Of a stretch of 64,000 nucleotides of DNA, positions 25,223 through 37,834 are shown piece after piece; the stretch's first letter is position 1, and each line of letters opens with the position of its first letter. The notes below the pieces were generated by a model, which was not told the origin of the DNA, made no database searches, and worked only from the letters and a program-made list of their open reading frames with translations. Made by a program: the position numbers and the translations under genes. This DNA comes from Pilaira anomala. Taxonomy: Eukaryota; Mucoromycota; Mucoromycetes; Mucorales; Mucoraceae. The DNA is taken from positions 614,732 to 678,731 of the forward strand of contig JAIXMQ010000013.1 of NCBI GenBank assembly GCA_025716855.1. The letters run 5' to 3'.

Positions 25223-27441
25223 TTAACAAATGCCTTGAGAAGCATTAATATCATCCTGAAGTTCTTCAACTTCTTCATTAGAAAAGAATTTACTTGAGTG
25301 ACGAGAATGAACAGCACTATAAGAATGTCTCTTATGGTTTTCACTATATGATTAATAAAAAAAAATAGTTAGTTACTTTTGTTGTTCTTATAGAAAGATA
25401 TAGAAGAAATTTTCTTACCGTCTCTTTTCAATTTGCATTTCGTCAGTGTTATCCAAAAAGTGAAGAGCTGCAACGATATCTCTTACCAAAATTTCACAAC
25501 GTGATCTAGAGAAATCTTCACGTACAACCACACGTAACATCTTGTAATGATCAACATTAGGTGCCATAGTATAAGCAGGTACAATCCAGCCACGCTCACG
25601 TAATTTGGATGATACATCAAACTACATACAAAAAAATTAGTTTCAAGAAGAAAAAAAAAAACAAAAACAAAAAAAAAAATCTCACCTCATTGTAATGTTG
25701 TTCTTCTTTTAATCTAAAAGCAACCAAAGGTAAACCACGTCCACCGCCTTCACTCATGATAATGAATCGTCCAGTACAATTCAATCTATCAGCCAAATGA
25801 TCAGCAGTAGTCGTCAAGTTTCTCATAATCTTGGTGAAACCTGCACGGCCCAAACGAATCATGATATAATATTGGGCAATAACATGAGCTGCACCTTTAC
25901 TGAAATTGAGAGTGAATGATGCTTGATCACTACCCAAATAGTTGATGTTAAAGATCAAGGATTTAGGCAAATATTCGGGACTTCTCCATAATGCAAAGCC
26001 GATACCAGCGTACGTCATACCGTATTTGTGACCAGAGACGTTGATTGAAACAACTCGACTGAGACGGAAATCCCAAGCCAGCTCAGGGCAAATGAAAGGC
26101 GCGACGAACCCACCACTAATTTATGTTTAGTCATGTATATTATTAGGCTCTATATTTTTTTCTTTTTACCTGGCAGCATCAACGTGAATACCGACGTCCC
26201 AGCCATTAGCTTCATTCTTTGCTTCCAAGAGAGTATTTAAAGTCTCGACATCTTCATAATGACCGGTATACTATAAACAAAATGACATAAATACATCATT
26301 CTTTGTCACACACACACATTTTTATTTTTTACTTACGGTAGATCCCAAGATAGCACAAACACCGATCGTGTTTTCATCGACAAGATCAACAGCCTTATGG
26401 GCATCCATATAAAGAGTTTCCTCCGTACAGCCAACTTCACGAGGTTCAATTTCGAGGTATCGAATAGCCTTATGCCAAGCAACCTGACAGTTAGCTCCCA
26501 TCACAAGATTAGGGTTCTCGGTAGATAAGCCCTTTTCCTTTCTCTGAATTTGCCAACGACGTTTCATAGCTAAAGTAGCGAGAATAATAGCTTCAGATGA
26601 GCCTACAGTAGAACAACCTAATGATTCTTCTTCTTCACTATCCATAGGTGCATTAAAAAGACGAGCCAACATATTTACACAACGGTTCTATAACATTCGA
26701 TATTAATTATTTGCGCGAATGCCAAGAGTCACTTTTTTTTTTGGCATTGTTACACACTTACACTTAATTCAACACTTTGAGGATACTCTTCGTAATCAAT
26801 AAAGTTCTTTGAAAGGTTCTCAGTCATTAACTTTTCAGCTTCTTCTTCCATGTAGGTAGTAACGAATGTAGCAAGATTAAGTGCTGGGTTACCATCAAGC
26901 TATAATTACAAAAGATTTTGTTTGATAAGTAAATATATTCAGTCATTGTTAAATCATGACATATTCACTTACAGCCAAGTCATCTTTAATTAGTCTATAA
27001 GCAACATCTAATATTGAAAATATAGAGTTAGCGGGAGATTAAAAAAAAAAAAAGGATCGCTTTTATATATTATTAGACTTACTGGATGGCATTTCGTCCT
27101 ATAATATGTAACACAAATATCTAGTTAGTTTCATGCTACTATTTTTGTTATAATAAAGAGAGAGATACTTACATCTGGTAATTCAAATCTACAAGTAAAA
27201 GTAAAGGGTTAGGCACAATTAGAAAGCTGGGTAAATATCAACAAACCTTGGGATATCCTGGGAAGCCCATCTTGATCCATAAATAGTAGTACTAACTGAA
27301 TCATGATGCAAATCGCCATTTTCATTTGATTTGGCAATACGATCTTTTTGTATATCATATTTTAATTTCTCAAATGTAAAACACATAATGTTTATAGTTG
27401 ATGAACTTACCATCGGAAACTGCGTTGGTGAGAAAGACCAT
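25223..27441 (-). CDS. GAD1: Glutamate decarboxylase
   Basis: A PLP enzyme converting glutamate to GABA (GABA shunt, acid and oxidative stress). I model eleven exons: 27441-27411, 27343-27247, 27188-27173, 27098-27083, 27007-26973, 26899-26762, 26687-26337, 26270-26170, 26115-25686, 25621-25419, 25343-25223. They give 512 aa, and every junction is in phase. Two exons are only 16 nt and one is 35 nt. Motifs are [41 protein letters not shown] and the PLP lysine in SGHKYG at about residue 292. The C-terminal tail ([16 protein letters not shown]) is short, and I see no clear calmodulin site. It is a clear group II decarboxylase of the eukaryotic/bacterial GadA-like type. Confidence 0.93.
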
Positions 27442-27545
27442 TTTATGTTTTGTTTTCTTAATAAAAAAAGATAAAAGTAAAAAAAAAAACAAAAAAAAAT
27501 ACTTTGAGTGGATACTGGGATCTCTTTTATATCAAGTACAACAAC

Positions 27546-27583
<38 letters not shown>

Positions 27584-27926
27584 TGACAGGTACTCTCATC
27601 ATGAAAGAAGAGGTGCGTAATTTGTTTATTTGGCACTATCATTTTCTTAACTCCGTTATATCGTGGTAAACAATAGTTTAAATCAGTACCACATTAAGAG
27701 TTATATACATAGATCATTTCATACATAGGTCACTTCATGCATAGATTATTTTAGAAGAATATTTACTGCTGTAATCTAGAATTTATCTTTCTATTACCAC
27801 ATAAACATAACAATAACAAACTAAAATCTGATTTGTAATATGGGATTTAAAAATACATTTTTTATTTAGCATTGATGGATATATTATAAGAAAAACAAAT
27901 ATACAATTGGGTCAGGCTCTTTTTTT

Positions 27927-28242
27927 TTAAACTTGGTCCTTCTTTTCCCCAAAAATAAATTTATTTCCCAGTGAAATATAATAATGAGCAGTTAAATTAT
28001 CATGATCTAATTGAACTTCTTTAGTAACTCGGGTTCGGGACATACCCTGAATGATTTAGATAAGACAAAGTGTAAGATAAGGATTTCATAAAGTTTATTT
28101 TTTCCACACACAAATTACCTTTATTGGAAATTCAAGCTCCAGAAAAATGCAATGATGGATGTGATCTTTTTGGGGGGAGGACCCTATTGTCTTTGTATTC
28201 TGGTTACTCAAACTATCAATACAGAATAAGGAATTGCCAATG
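27927..28242 (-). CDS. Short spliced gene fragment, unrecognised
   Basis: Two stretches with protein-like composition join through a plausible intron (28118-28047, GTAATT...TTCAG). Exon A is 28242-28119 (reads GNSLFCIDSLSNQNT, then CIFLELEFPIK). Exon B is 28046-27927 (GMSRTRVTKEVQLDHDNLTA to a stop after KKDQV). The frame stays open across the junction. Upstream of 28242 an A-run precedes the apparent acceptor and I find no further exon, so the 5' part is missing or unrecognised. The family is unknown. It could be the remnant of a larger gene. Confidence 0.35.
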
Positions 28243-28256
28243 CTTTTTTTTTATAG

Positions 28257-28391
28257 CATGATGGTGTGAAGAAAAGCAATATATTAGAAGAAGGTGACTA
28301 TAATAATACTAAAGTGCTTCAACCTGATGTGATTTCTCTTATATTTAATAAAACAACGCGTCATATTTTGGTTATTAGACAAGGTTCACGC
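28257..28391 (+). pseudogene. Short coding-like stretch, unrecognised
   Basis: An open plus-strand stretch directly after a TTTATAG acceptor-like site. It contains KKSNILEEGDYNN and TTRHILVIRQGSRR and stops looking coding at a GTTTTTTA donor-like site. It lies back to back with the minus-strand fragment at 27927-28242, only 14 bp away. I do not recognise it. It may be a transposon-derived scrap or one exon of an unseen gene. Confidence 0.25.
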
Positions 28392-28499
28392 AGGTTTTTT
28401 ATTTTGATCTTATCAAGATTAATAAACAGGCGACTTTTTTCCCCTCTTTTTTTAATCAGCATATGGTGGCTAGAGCTTTAATGAGAATATAGAGTCAGC

Positions 28500-29880
28500 G
28501 ATAGATACGATCGAACAGTACAATAGTAAACGTTGTAAAAAACAGCCCTCAGCTTTCATTATTTAACTTTCAGTTACAGATTTATTTAATAAATCGTGTG
28601 TATGCTTTGAGTCAGCTACTCATATCATTAATCAAGCTGGTTTATTATTTGAGTAATTCATAATTGCTTTAAATGCTTATGACATCGTGTACCTTAAATA
28701 CTGATTGAACACTACTAAAAAAACCATTAATTAAAATACGGTATATTTTTCAACTCTGTCTGGCAAAAATTAGAAATATGGATATATCTTAACATTAAAA
28801 AATCATTGAACCATAGATAGTCAATAAAGTCAAATGAAAATTGTTTTCTCTTTTTAGTGATGTAAAAATCAAAATAAACTAATAACAAAGTATAAGGTTT
28901 GTTGTAAGAAAACAAAAATACAATTTCTGTTAGGGCAAGTATATTTTTTACATGTTGACAAGAAAGTTTTTTCTGTTCCTGGAAAATTGTTTCAGCCAAT
29001 CAAATCGCCCAAAAATATATATATTTAATCTCGATTTGTTCCATATAAGAAAAAAATAGGTTGTTTTATCTATTTGTATGGAAGGCTTGGTACCTCTTTG
29101 AACGATAGGTTTCTATTTTTGGTATGTTCGATTTTTAGTAACCTCATTTTTAAAATAATTACTACCTTATTTGAAGGTTAATAAAAAATACTAGTCCTTT
29201 TGATTTTCATGCTTGATTATTTCACTATCAGTGTGTTTTGGTACGTAGTCTATTTCTTTTAAATTGAAAAAAGTGTATGTGTACATAAAATTTAAAATAA
29301 AAGAGCTGCCGATACAATTAAATGTATCGTTCCGAACAATAAAAATCTTGATTTAATTTTATTGTTCTCACTCAAAAATTCGGCTTGATAGGTACAGGTT
29401 AATAGGGAGCTTGCATTACAATGTCGGAAATATATTGCTAAGAACGTTTTAGTAATACTGTCGATGAATGGAAAAGTGATACTAAATCTACAGTTTATCT
29501 CTCCCTCTTTCTCAATAAAACTTTAAATTAGACAGCCCATAATTAAGGTATAATACGTGATAGAAACGCTTTATTTTTATTAAACTCACATACATTACTC
29601 TGCAGCAGAGTATATGTATTATATTGTCGTTACGTTATTATCGAAAGCAGTAATGTGGCAAAAAAAAAAAAATTCTCAAAAAAAAAAAAGCCCTGAGATA
29701 TTTTGTTTATATTAAATGAGACACTTTGTTTAAGGTTTATTATTTTTCGGACCGTTCCACTTCTATTAAAAGTAATTAAATCAATTTGAAAATGACATCA
29801 AACAAGTCCGACTTTTAAAGTAGTACTGAGATCAATCTAATTTGACAAGAAGAAGCAGGAGGAAGAAAGCAAGCAGTAAG

Positions 29881-29911
<31 letters not shown>

Positions 29912-30407
29912 TTTCATCTCGTTTTGAACCATCTATAAGCATGTTAGACATATCTGTCAAAGAGAGCTAAATACCTATAGTTGGTCGAGAATGAATAATA
30001 TACAACAATTGAAATGAGAGTAGTGGGATTTGAATTTAGGGTTTTATTAAGTTAAGACTACTGGTTAAAATATTATATTCTTGTGTAAAACAATCATGGG
30101 GAAGGTTTTTACCCTAGTTATTATACAAAAGTATACGGATTGATAGAAAAAATTAAAAACTGACCATATTTATTTATTATATCACATCGTATATCACATG
30201 ATGAGTAAAAGACCTTAAAAGTTACGAATACAACACGTTCGGGTCTGGAAAATTAGATTGAGAGAACGTGTTGCAACTAGAAATTCGTGCCACAGTCGAG
30301 TATTTCGGAAAGCTTGGTTCTGCATATCACTTTTTTTTCATTTTTTTTTTCATGGCGTTCCTTTTTCTTCTTTTATTTTTAAATTTTTTTTTTTTATGAG
30401 AAAGTAA
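28500..30407. other. Gene-poor AT-rich region
   Basis: About 1.9 kb without a supported gene. It holds a TA microsatellite at 29881-29908, a weak tRNA-like scrap around 30010-30065, and an exact 10-bp inverted repeat (30231-30240 and 30264-30273, CAACACGTTC/GAACGTGTTG) about 140 bp upstream of the CH-GAS2 gene. Confidence 0.5.
29881..29908. repeat. (TA)n microsatellite
   Basis: 14 uninterrupted AT units in intergenic DNA. Confidence 0.9.
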
Positions 30408-33400
30408 ATGACACTATTTCAACAATCTAGTTTACTTCATTGGGTTAATCTATTTATCGACATTAAGAGTTTGGATCAGTTAAAAGAACCAGCAATACTT
30501 GTTACTTTAATACAAACCCTATTCAATAATACTGAATTATTCCTATTAAATAACGATATATCATTATTACTAAATGGAATAAATTCAACTATACCAGTCT
30601 CTATAGTTTTACCTAGCATTGATATCTCTGCTTATTTGAATGGAGATCAAGAACAAATTTTAACAGTACTCAGTATTCTTCAATCACAGTATCAGGCTTA
30701 TACTATCGTTCATATACTATCACACAATAAAGAATTATCTTTTACATCTCATGTAACACATACAAACATTTATATACACAATTAAATAATTAACTTTTTC
30801 ATATTATGTAGATTCCTCAAATTATACCCAATACTTTACAAGATATTAAAAGCGTCGTTTTTTCATGGTCTAGTTATATATTATCAGACTACGTAAATGC
30901 ATCCATAATATTGCCACTTGTTGATTTTACGTTACCTTCATGGAAATCCGGAATACATTTGTTAGCGATTCTTCATTATCACAATCCACAAAGTGTACCT
31001 GACTTATTACACCAACCAACAACTCAACTCTCCGGTGTCTTGAAAACTGTATCTGAAACATATCATATCCCAATCTTGTTTGATCCATTATTAGAAGATG
31101 ACAATCAAGATGAATCTGCCATTCTAAACTATCTTATAGAACTTATACCTTCTTTATTTAATCCAACCAAAGATAAAATAATCCAACGGCATAAAGATAT
31201 AGATCGATTTAAAAATAGTACGATCACAACTTTTACTTCTACATTTACTGTACAGCAATTAAATATCACAAAGACAACAAAATACAAAGAAGATACCTCA
31301 TCAAATGATTTAGACCATGTAGAATCCACAGCATCTATTCTTGCTGAAAAGTTGAATAATTTACATCATCGTTTGATCTCAAATATACCAACTAGATTAT
31401 CCAGTTCTTCCATCAGCTCAGTTGATCTCTCATTCACTGATGACAGTACAACCGTATCTACCTCAAGATACTATGAAAACAACAGTGTGGCTAGTGGCAG
31501 CAGTAGTAGAAGCGACAGTATGCTTCAACTTCGAGTGCTTCATCCACTCCAAGCAACGGAAGAAGATTATGCTGTCTATGATCGAAACTTTAAGCTCTTA
31601 CAATCCGAGTTTCAAACGTTGACAGATGGAGATATTTATTTATTTCAAAACGAAATAAAGGACTTGGACATAACAAATCATCAACAGCTTGTTGTATCCA
31701 AAAATCAATTATTTCAATTACATCAAACGATCTCTGACGAATTTGAGAGATCGGAACTTGAGCTATCTAATTTTCGCCGTGGATTTGCTTTTGGACGTAT
31801 GTGCAGTTCAATTCGACAAGAGTTAGAGGCCGTTCAAAACCAAATGTTAAAATCAATTACAACGCATTACGATATTCAAGCACTTGAGAGCTGTATGGAA
31901 CGTACGACCAATTTAGTAGGCACACTTCAATCGAATTTCTCGGATTTAATTGATGATACAACGCAAGAAGATACACTTTATCTCACTAAATTTGAATACA
32001 TTTCAAACAAGAACAATTTAGTGATGAACTGGGTAGATGAAGTTCGTGTTTGGTTCACTGAAGCAGAACGGATTGAACAATGGATCAAGATTCGAATCGA
32101 GAAATTGAATGATACGATGTTACCTGACCCACTTCAGTTAGAGTTATCAGTAACTTATAATCAAGTGCAAGAGTATAATACAACTTATGCACGTTTGGAA
32201 AAAGAAATTGATGCATTTAATGAGGAAGATATGGCAAGGTTAAGGTCTCATGTCAAGACGCTTACTGGTTCGGGTCGTGCTGATAAAGATCTTAGTCCTG
32301 CAGATACAACAACGATCGAAATTACTTTAACTACCTTGAGTAGTTTGGATAAACTTATGCATTTGTTACGAAAAAAGAGTTATGATCTACAGTTATTGAC
32401 ACAACGTGTCTCATGGGAACAAGAGCACAAGAAATCACAAACTTGGTTATTAGAGACGAAGACAGATTTATCTGAATTTCTCAACTCAAAAGCACGATGG
32501 ATACCTACTACAGAAGTGATGAACACATCCAGTAGACGGGAACAATTACTTGAAAAGGAAAAGGAAAAAGAAGCGATCATTCAACAACTTTTATATTTTG
32601 AAAAAAGTGTCTCTGAATTCGATCAAAATCAATTCACAAAGACGATCAATCACTTTGAATACCTTGATAGTACTTCACGTCTAGAGTTACCACAACATTT
32701 TAAAACAAGACAAATCAGTTGTGAACAAATGCTTGAGGATGTAATGAAACAGTTAGTGTTTACAAGACATGTTGTTGAACAACGTTTGAATGTGATGGAT
32801 TTCTTGCACCAAGTAGAAGTCGTGGTAAATGAAACCGAGGTTATAAAAAGGGATGTGTCTGATTTAGAAACCCATGCTTGTTCTCGTGAAGAGGACCAAG
32901 AGATCACGACACGTATTCAAGTCATGCATGAAAAGATTGCTCAACTTGTGAATTTAACTGCACATCGTATTCCATATCCTGTCCATGCATTGGAGATAGA
33001 CAGAGAGAGTAATTTGACCGCAAATGAACGCATCCATGAAGTGGTTACGGAGAAATGCAACCAATTGATTGTCATAAGCGAGGACTTGAATGTTCGTCTA
33101 TTTATGTTTCGAGATATTTTAAAAATCTATCACTTTGGCAGAGAGTATCTGGAGACAGGTGTTCAACTTTGTGATTGGGCAGATGATCGATTACTTATGA
33201 TTCAAAAGGCCAAGATCAACATTTATGATATCGGGTCATTTAGTGTACAAGATTTACAGGCGCGAGAAAGAGATCTCAAGATGATACTGGATAGATTAAA
33301 GGATGGAAAAGAGAACGAAGTAATTGAACTCTTGACGTGTATTCAATCGTTATTAGAGAGTGGAGATAAATTGAATGTAGTGTCCTTGGATAGAGACGGG

Positions 33401-36400
33401 CTTTTAGAGATTTCTTTGAATTTGGAAGAGAAATTTGATCGATTACAGCATGTGTTGAAACAGCATGGATTGGATCTAGAAGCACTTCGGAAGAAAATGG
33501 AGGACGGTAATAGTTATTTAGAGAATAATCGTGGGCTGCAATCATTTATTGATAAAACACGACAATCAATACCTGGATTAAAACAAACATGTGGATTTAT
33601 CACGGGTCAATCTGAACAACAAGATAAACAGCGACTAGATATGTTTACACATTCCTTAGAACATATCAATACAGATTATGCTACTCATCAACTTCAATTT
33701 CAAGATATCTGTTCCAACTTTATTTTAATTGAACATTCCAAAATTGAAAATATCCAAGAGATACGTATCATTCAACAAGCGTTAGAAAACAACTGGTCTG
33801 TGCTTGAGAAAGAAATTGGGGATTTAAAAGTATTTTTTAAAACTGTAGAAGAATGGTATGACCGTCAACGTCGACTCAGCATGGTAGAAAAGGATTTGTT
33901 AGGTCATATTAACCAAGATATTATTTCATTAGCGAAATCAGGATGGGAGGATGCAGATCTATTTAAACTTCAGCAAAAGATTGATGAAGCTTCGATTCAT
34001 TTAAAAGAGATTGGGGTTGATATTTGTGGTGCTTCGGATACAGCTGTAGAGGATCCACTTCAGACAGCTAATTACTCTCGTGCTCGAGATCGACACAGTT
34101 ACTTAATGAATAAAGTGCAAGCGGCTTCAAACAACTTGGATACACTTCGATGTAATGCGAATAAAGCAGTAGCTTACAGTACCTTCTTAAGTGATACAGA
34201 TAAGTTATTAGATCAAGTACAAGATCAAACGGACACTATTCTTCGTCGATTATCTGCGGTAGGCAGTAGCAAGTTCTCTTCACAATCGCTTCAATCCATT
34301 GACCTCATTTTTAAAAGCTCACAAAACGCGAATAGTCGATCTGAAAAAGATTACCTGATGCTTGCTAAACAACTGAAGAACTTATTTATTGCTGGAAAAG
34401 AACTTGAATCAGAAACACAAAGTAGTGCCTCTTCATTGAACTTGATAAAGCATATCAAGGAAAGCTTAAATCAGTTATCAAATACAATTGGATTAGAGAA
34501 GAAACAGATTATGTTTATTCGAAAAGTACAAATTCATGCAAAGGCGGCTACAGACTTACAAACTTGGATTCAACATTGTTCAAAGGCTATTTCTGAATTA
34601 CCAAAAGATGCAAGCTTAAACGATCTCTTGGAAGAATTGGGTAGTTTAGAGCAAAAGATGAATGAAATGAAACCGACCGTGAAAGCATTCCAAGAGATGG
34701 AAGCACGAATTTTCTTTACAAAAGATGGTCAACCGCTTGATTTATATGAAATGAATCTTGATCAAACAGAAATTAAAGAAGCCATCGAGGAACGTAGAAT
34801 AAGTCTTTTAGGATTATGGGACAACTTGGAAAAACAATACCAAGAAGCTATATCTGATTTGGATAAGTCAAAGCGTACTGACGAAATCTCACAAAAACTG
34901 AAATTTATTCTTACAAAATTATATGATATGAATGATCGTGTAGATGCTATTCGAATTTTTCGCTCTTCAGTCATCAGCAAAGATAGTTCTTGTGATTTAA
35001 TTACGGTTCGAACGTGCCCTTTAACTGCAATTCCTACAGAACATCGATTAGCCTCTGCAAAAGCCGAACTCAATATTCTTGATCGTGATCTCGAAACAAA
35101 TTTACAGCCCATCGTTCAAACGATTGATGATAAATTGAATGCGATGATACCGGAAAGTATCACAAAAGCTCTTTCAACGCAGCGTACAGAGATCTCTGGC
35201 GTATTACAAAACTTGGTTGATTTCATCAATACAAAACGTAAAGCGATCATTGAAGCAGAGAAAATGGCTGATTTCTTAATTGTTATGGAAGAACTTGAGG
35301 TCTTATTGCTTGCATTAGCCGAAGTTGTCTCTCGTGCAGACCCATCCAATGCACGTATTATAGATGGTGTTTATAATCGTAGCGATTTACAGATTCTCTT
35401 AATTGATTTAGATACAAGATACCATTACTATAACCCCAAGATCAGTGAGTTAATTGATGAATTTAAGCAAGTGGCTAATAAATTGATGGAGGATCAACGT
35501 GTGGTGGATGCAGTCACTCAATCCTGTGATAAATGGACTCAACTAAAATCTGAAGCAGCTTCAAGAAAATCTAAATTGATTGCATTGATCGCTTCATTAA
35601 ATGATAACACGGGCTTTGATAACAGTGCCATTGATATACCCCCTATTCCACAACAAGAAACCAAGACTTGTACACTTGTTAAAAGAAGATCGATACCAAG
35701 ATATATGGGAAACACAACAACAAGAACCAAGAAAACCAGTGTGGATTCAGCATCCAAATTACCTTCTACACCAAAACCTTCTTCTCTTGTTAAGAAATCT
35801 TCTTTACGTCAATTAAAATCACCTACGTTTCGAGCCTCTGCAAAGACACCAGAAAACTATGTATCTGATCCACAAAATGTTCTTGATGTAGCATTGGGAG
35901 ATATTTTGAATGATTCACCTTACAAGATACAGGTCAAGATGGTACCAGGAGAAGTAGGTAAATATTGGTTCGGTATTACCAACCCCAAACTCGCTTATTG
36001 TCGTATCCTTAGAAGTCGAATGGTGATGGTACGTGTAGGAGGCGGTTGGGTTGAACTTTCTCAGTTCTTGAGTGACCATGCGTTATTAGAAGGAGGTAAC
36101 TTTGTACCAGGTAGATCCAAACTACCTACTGCAGCAGGAGCAGCAGGTTCAGGAAATGGTGGTGGTGGTGGTATATTACGTGAAGGATTTTTGAATGCTA
36201 CTACAGTGGGTAAAAACAATAGTCGTATCTCGGTTCGGTCTCCTCCTTTAATGACTGAATCTCGGTCGAATATCACGTATCGTACTTCAGCAGCTGCTAC
36301 TGGTACTACATTTGGACATGGCATAAAAACCGGTAACAAGTTTTTAGTCACGTTGGATAGTGAGGGAAATCGTGTTGAGGTCAAGATGACGAAAGCTACT

Positions 36401-36445
36401 AGTAATAATACAAAATTTTCTACGCCAAGAAGAATGAACGTTTAA
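30408..36445 (+). CDS. Spectraplakin-like protein: CH domains, long helical rod, GAS2 domain
   Basis: Two exons (30408-30752, 30812-36445) give about 1,992 aa. The N-terminus has a calponin-homology-like region (LLHWVNLFI, about residues 10-105) and a second CH block (FSWSSYIL...VDFTLPSWKSGIHLLAIL, about 128-175), which would bind actin. Roughly 1,500 residues of helical, spectrin-like sequence follow, with repeated Trp and Leu-rich heptads and no clear break. The C-terminus has a GAS2/GAR domain (about 1,800-1,875; KYWFGI, CRILRSRMVMVRVGGGWVEL), which binds microtubules in animal spectraplakins. A basic Ser-rich tail follows. The arrangement suggests an actin-microtubule cross-linker. The second intron end and phase are clear. 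The rod is assigned by composition only. Confidence 0.75.
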
Positions 36446-36492
36446 ATATTTATACACATCCATATATATATATTTTTAAAAATCTGTCTGTA

Positions 36493-36532
<40 letters not shown>

Positions 36533-36870
36533 CTTAAATTTAAAACGTCTGTGTGTGTGAGTGAGAGAATTGTTCCCAACAAATGAATTTAATAAACCTT
36601 AAATATTACCATAACAGAAAAATTTAAAGTTGCCGCGTTTATATTATGTTTGTATATTTCATCATTTAAAACCGAAACCTTAAATTAAGAGAATATGGGC
36701 TTTTTTTTCTTTATTTTATCACACACCCTCTCTCTCTTTTTTTTTGACCCATGATGATCCTTTCTTCCCCAAAACAAACTGCTTAAATTTTTTAAAAAAA
36801 AGAGACTAAGGAGAAATTTTTTTTTATACTTAGTATAATTTATTGTATATTTGGATATCCTGCAAATAAC
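36446..36870. other. Convergent intergenic region
   Basis: The 3' flanks of the plus-strand CH-GAS2 gene and the minus-strand Mpv17-like gene. It contains the AAT microsatellite and homopolymer tracts. No gene seen. Confidence 0.6.
36494..36531 (+). repeat. (AAT)n microsatellite
   Basis: About 12 AAT/ATA units in the 3' flank of the CH-GAS2 gene, 49 bp after its stop. Confidence 0.9.
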
Positions 36871-37669
36871 TTATTGCTTCTTAGCTTCAGCTTCTTGAGC
36901 TTCTCTGATACGTCTGCGCTTAATCTTGGTGTTCATGTAGGTACCAAAGACTATACATACAAAAAAAAAAAAAAAGTTAGATAATTATATATAACGCATA
37001 CACAGAAAAACTTACTGAAAGCAACAAAGTTAAAGAAAGGAACCCAAGTGGTAGGGGGTAAGAATCTTTGAGCGAATAACATGGAAAGAGGAGAAACGAT
37101 CCAAGAAACCTTTTGCATAGGTAACAAACCATTCTTGATGTTTGCCTTTAATTTTGCGGGTTCACGTACACCAGCAATCATAGCCATTGCAGTCAAGTAT
37201 ACTTTATTTATTTATTTATTTTCAGTACCTTTTTCTTCCTCAAAAAAAAAAAAAAAAAAAAAAAAATAAATAAAAACTTACCAGAGTTCATTACAGGTGA
37301 AATAACTAAATTTTGAAAGAGTAATTGTCCAATCTTAACACTAGAACCAGTTTTGCCAGCAAAAATCTTGTTCATAATTTCATACATGAAATGACTTAAA
37401 GGTCCAGAAACGAATAAACCTTTTTTTTTTAAAAAAAAAGAGAAATGAATATCTTATTATTACTCTTTTGTTTTGTTTTTCTTACCGTAAGCAGCCATTT
37501 GAATGATACGTTTATCTAATTGCTTTACACCAGATAACTTTTGTGCTGTCAATTCTTGGAAACCAGATAAAACACCTGAAGTACATGCTTTGGTACGAAG
37601 AGGTGTAGCTGCAAGGTGAGTAAGATACCAAGCAAGAAATGCTTTACCATTAGCAGAGATACCAGACAT
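36871..37669 (-). CDS. Mpv17/PMP22-family membrane protein
   Basis: A small membrane protein of peroxisomes or the inner mitochondrial membrane (Mpv17, PMP22, Sym1 family). Family members are proposed channels or homeostasis factors. Four exons (37669-37486, 37419-37282, 37201-37016, 36950-36871) give 195 aa, the usual size. The family opening WYLTHLAATPLRTKACTSG is clear, followed by QLDKRIIQMAAYG, SGPLSHFMYEIM and the C-terminal W-P-FNFVAF block (WVPFFNFVAF). About four TMs are seen. The end is basic then Glu/Ala-rich (KRRRIREAQEAEAKK). Exon 2 begins after a run of A residues and AG. Whether it acts in peroxisomes or mitochondria is not decided by sequence. Confidence 0.85.
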
Positions 37670-37834
37670 AATATATAACAAAAATTAAAAATAAATAAAT
37701 AAAAAGTGTAAAAGAAAGAAAAAAGACACACGTTAGATAAGCAAATATATATTCCAAAAAAAAATAAAATATACCCCCCATTGTTAGTCGGAGAGCGGGG
37801 TAAATAATTAAATAAAAGTGACACTAAACTCATT

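Noticed and set aside
30005..30070. tRNA-like sequence (GTGGGATTTGAA on the plus strand)
   Set aside because: A B-box-like scrap only; the stems do not pair and no anticodon arm can be drawn. At most a tRNA relic.
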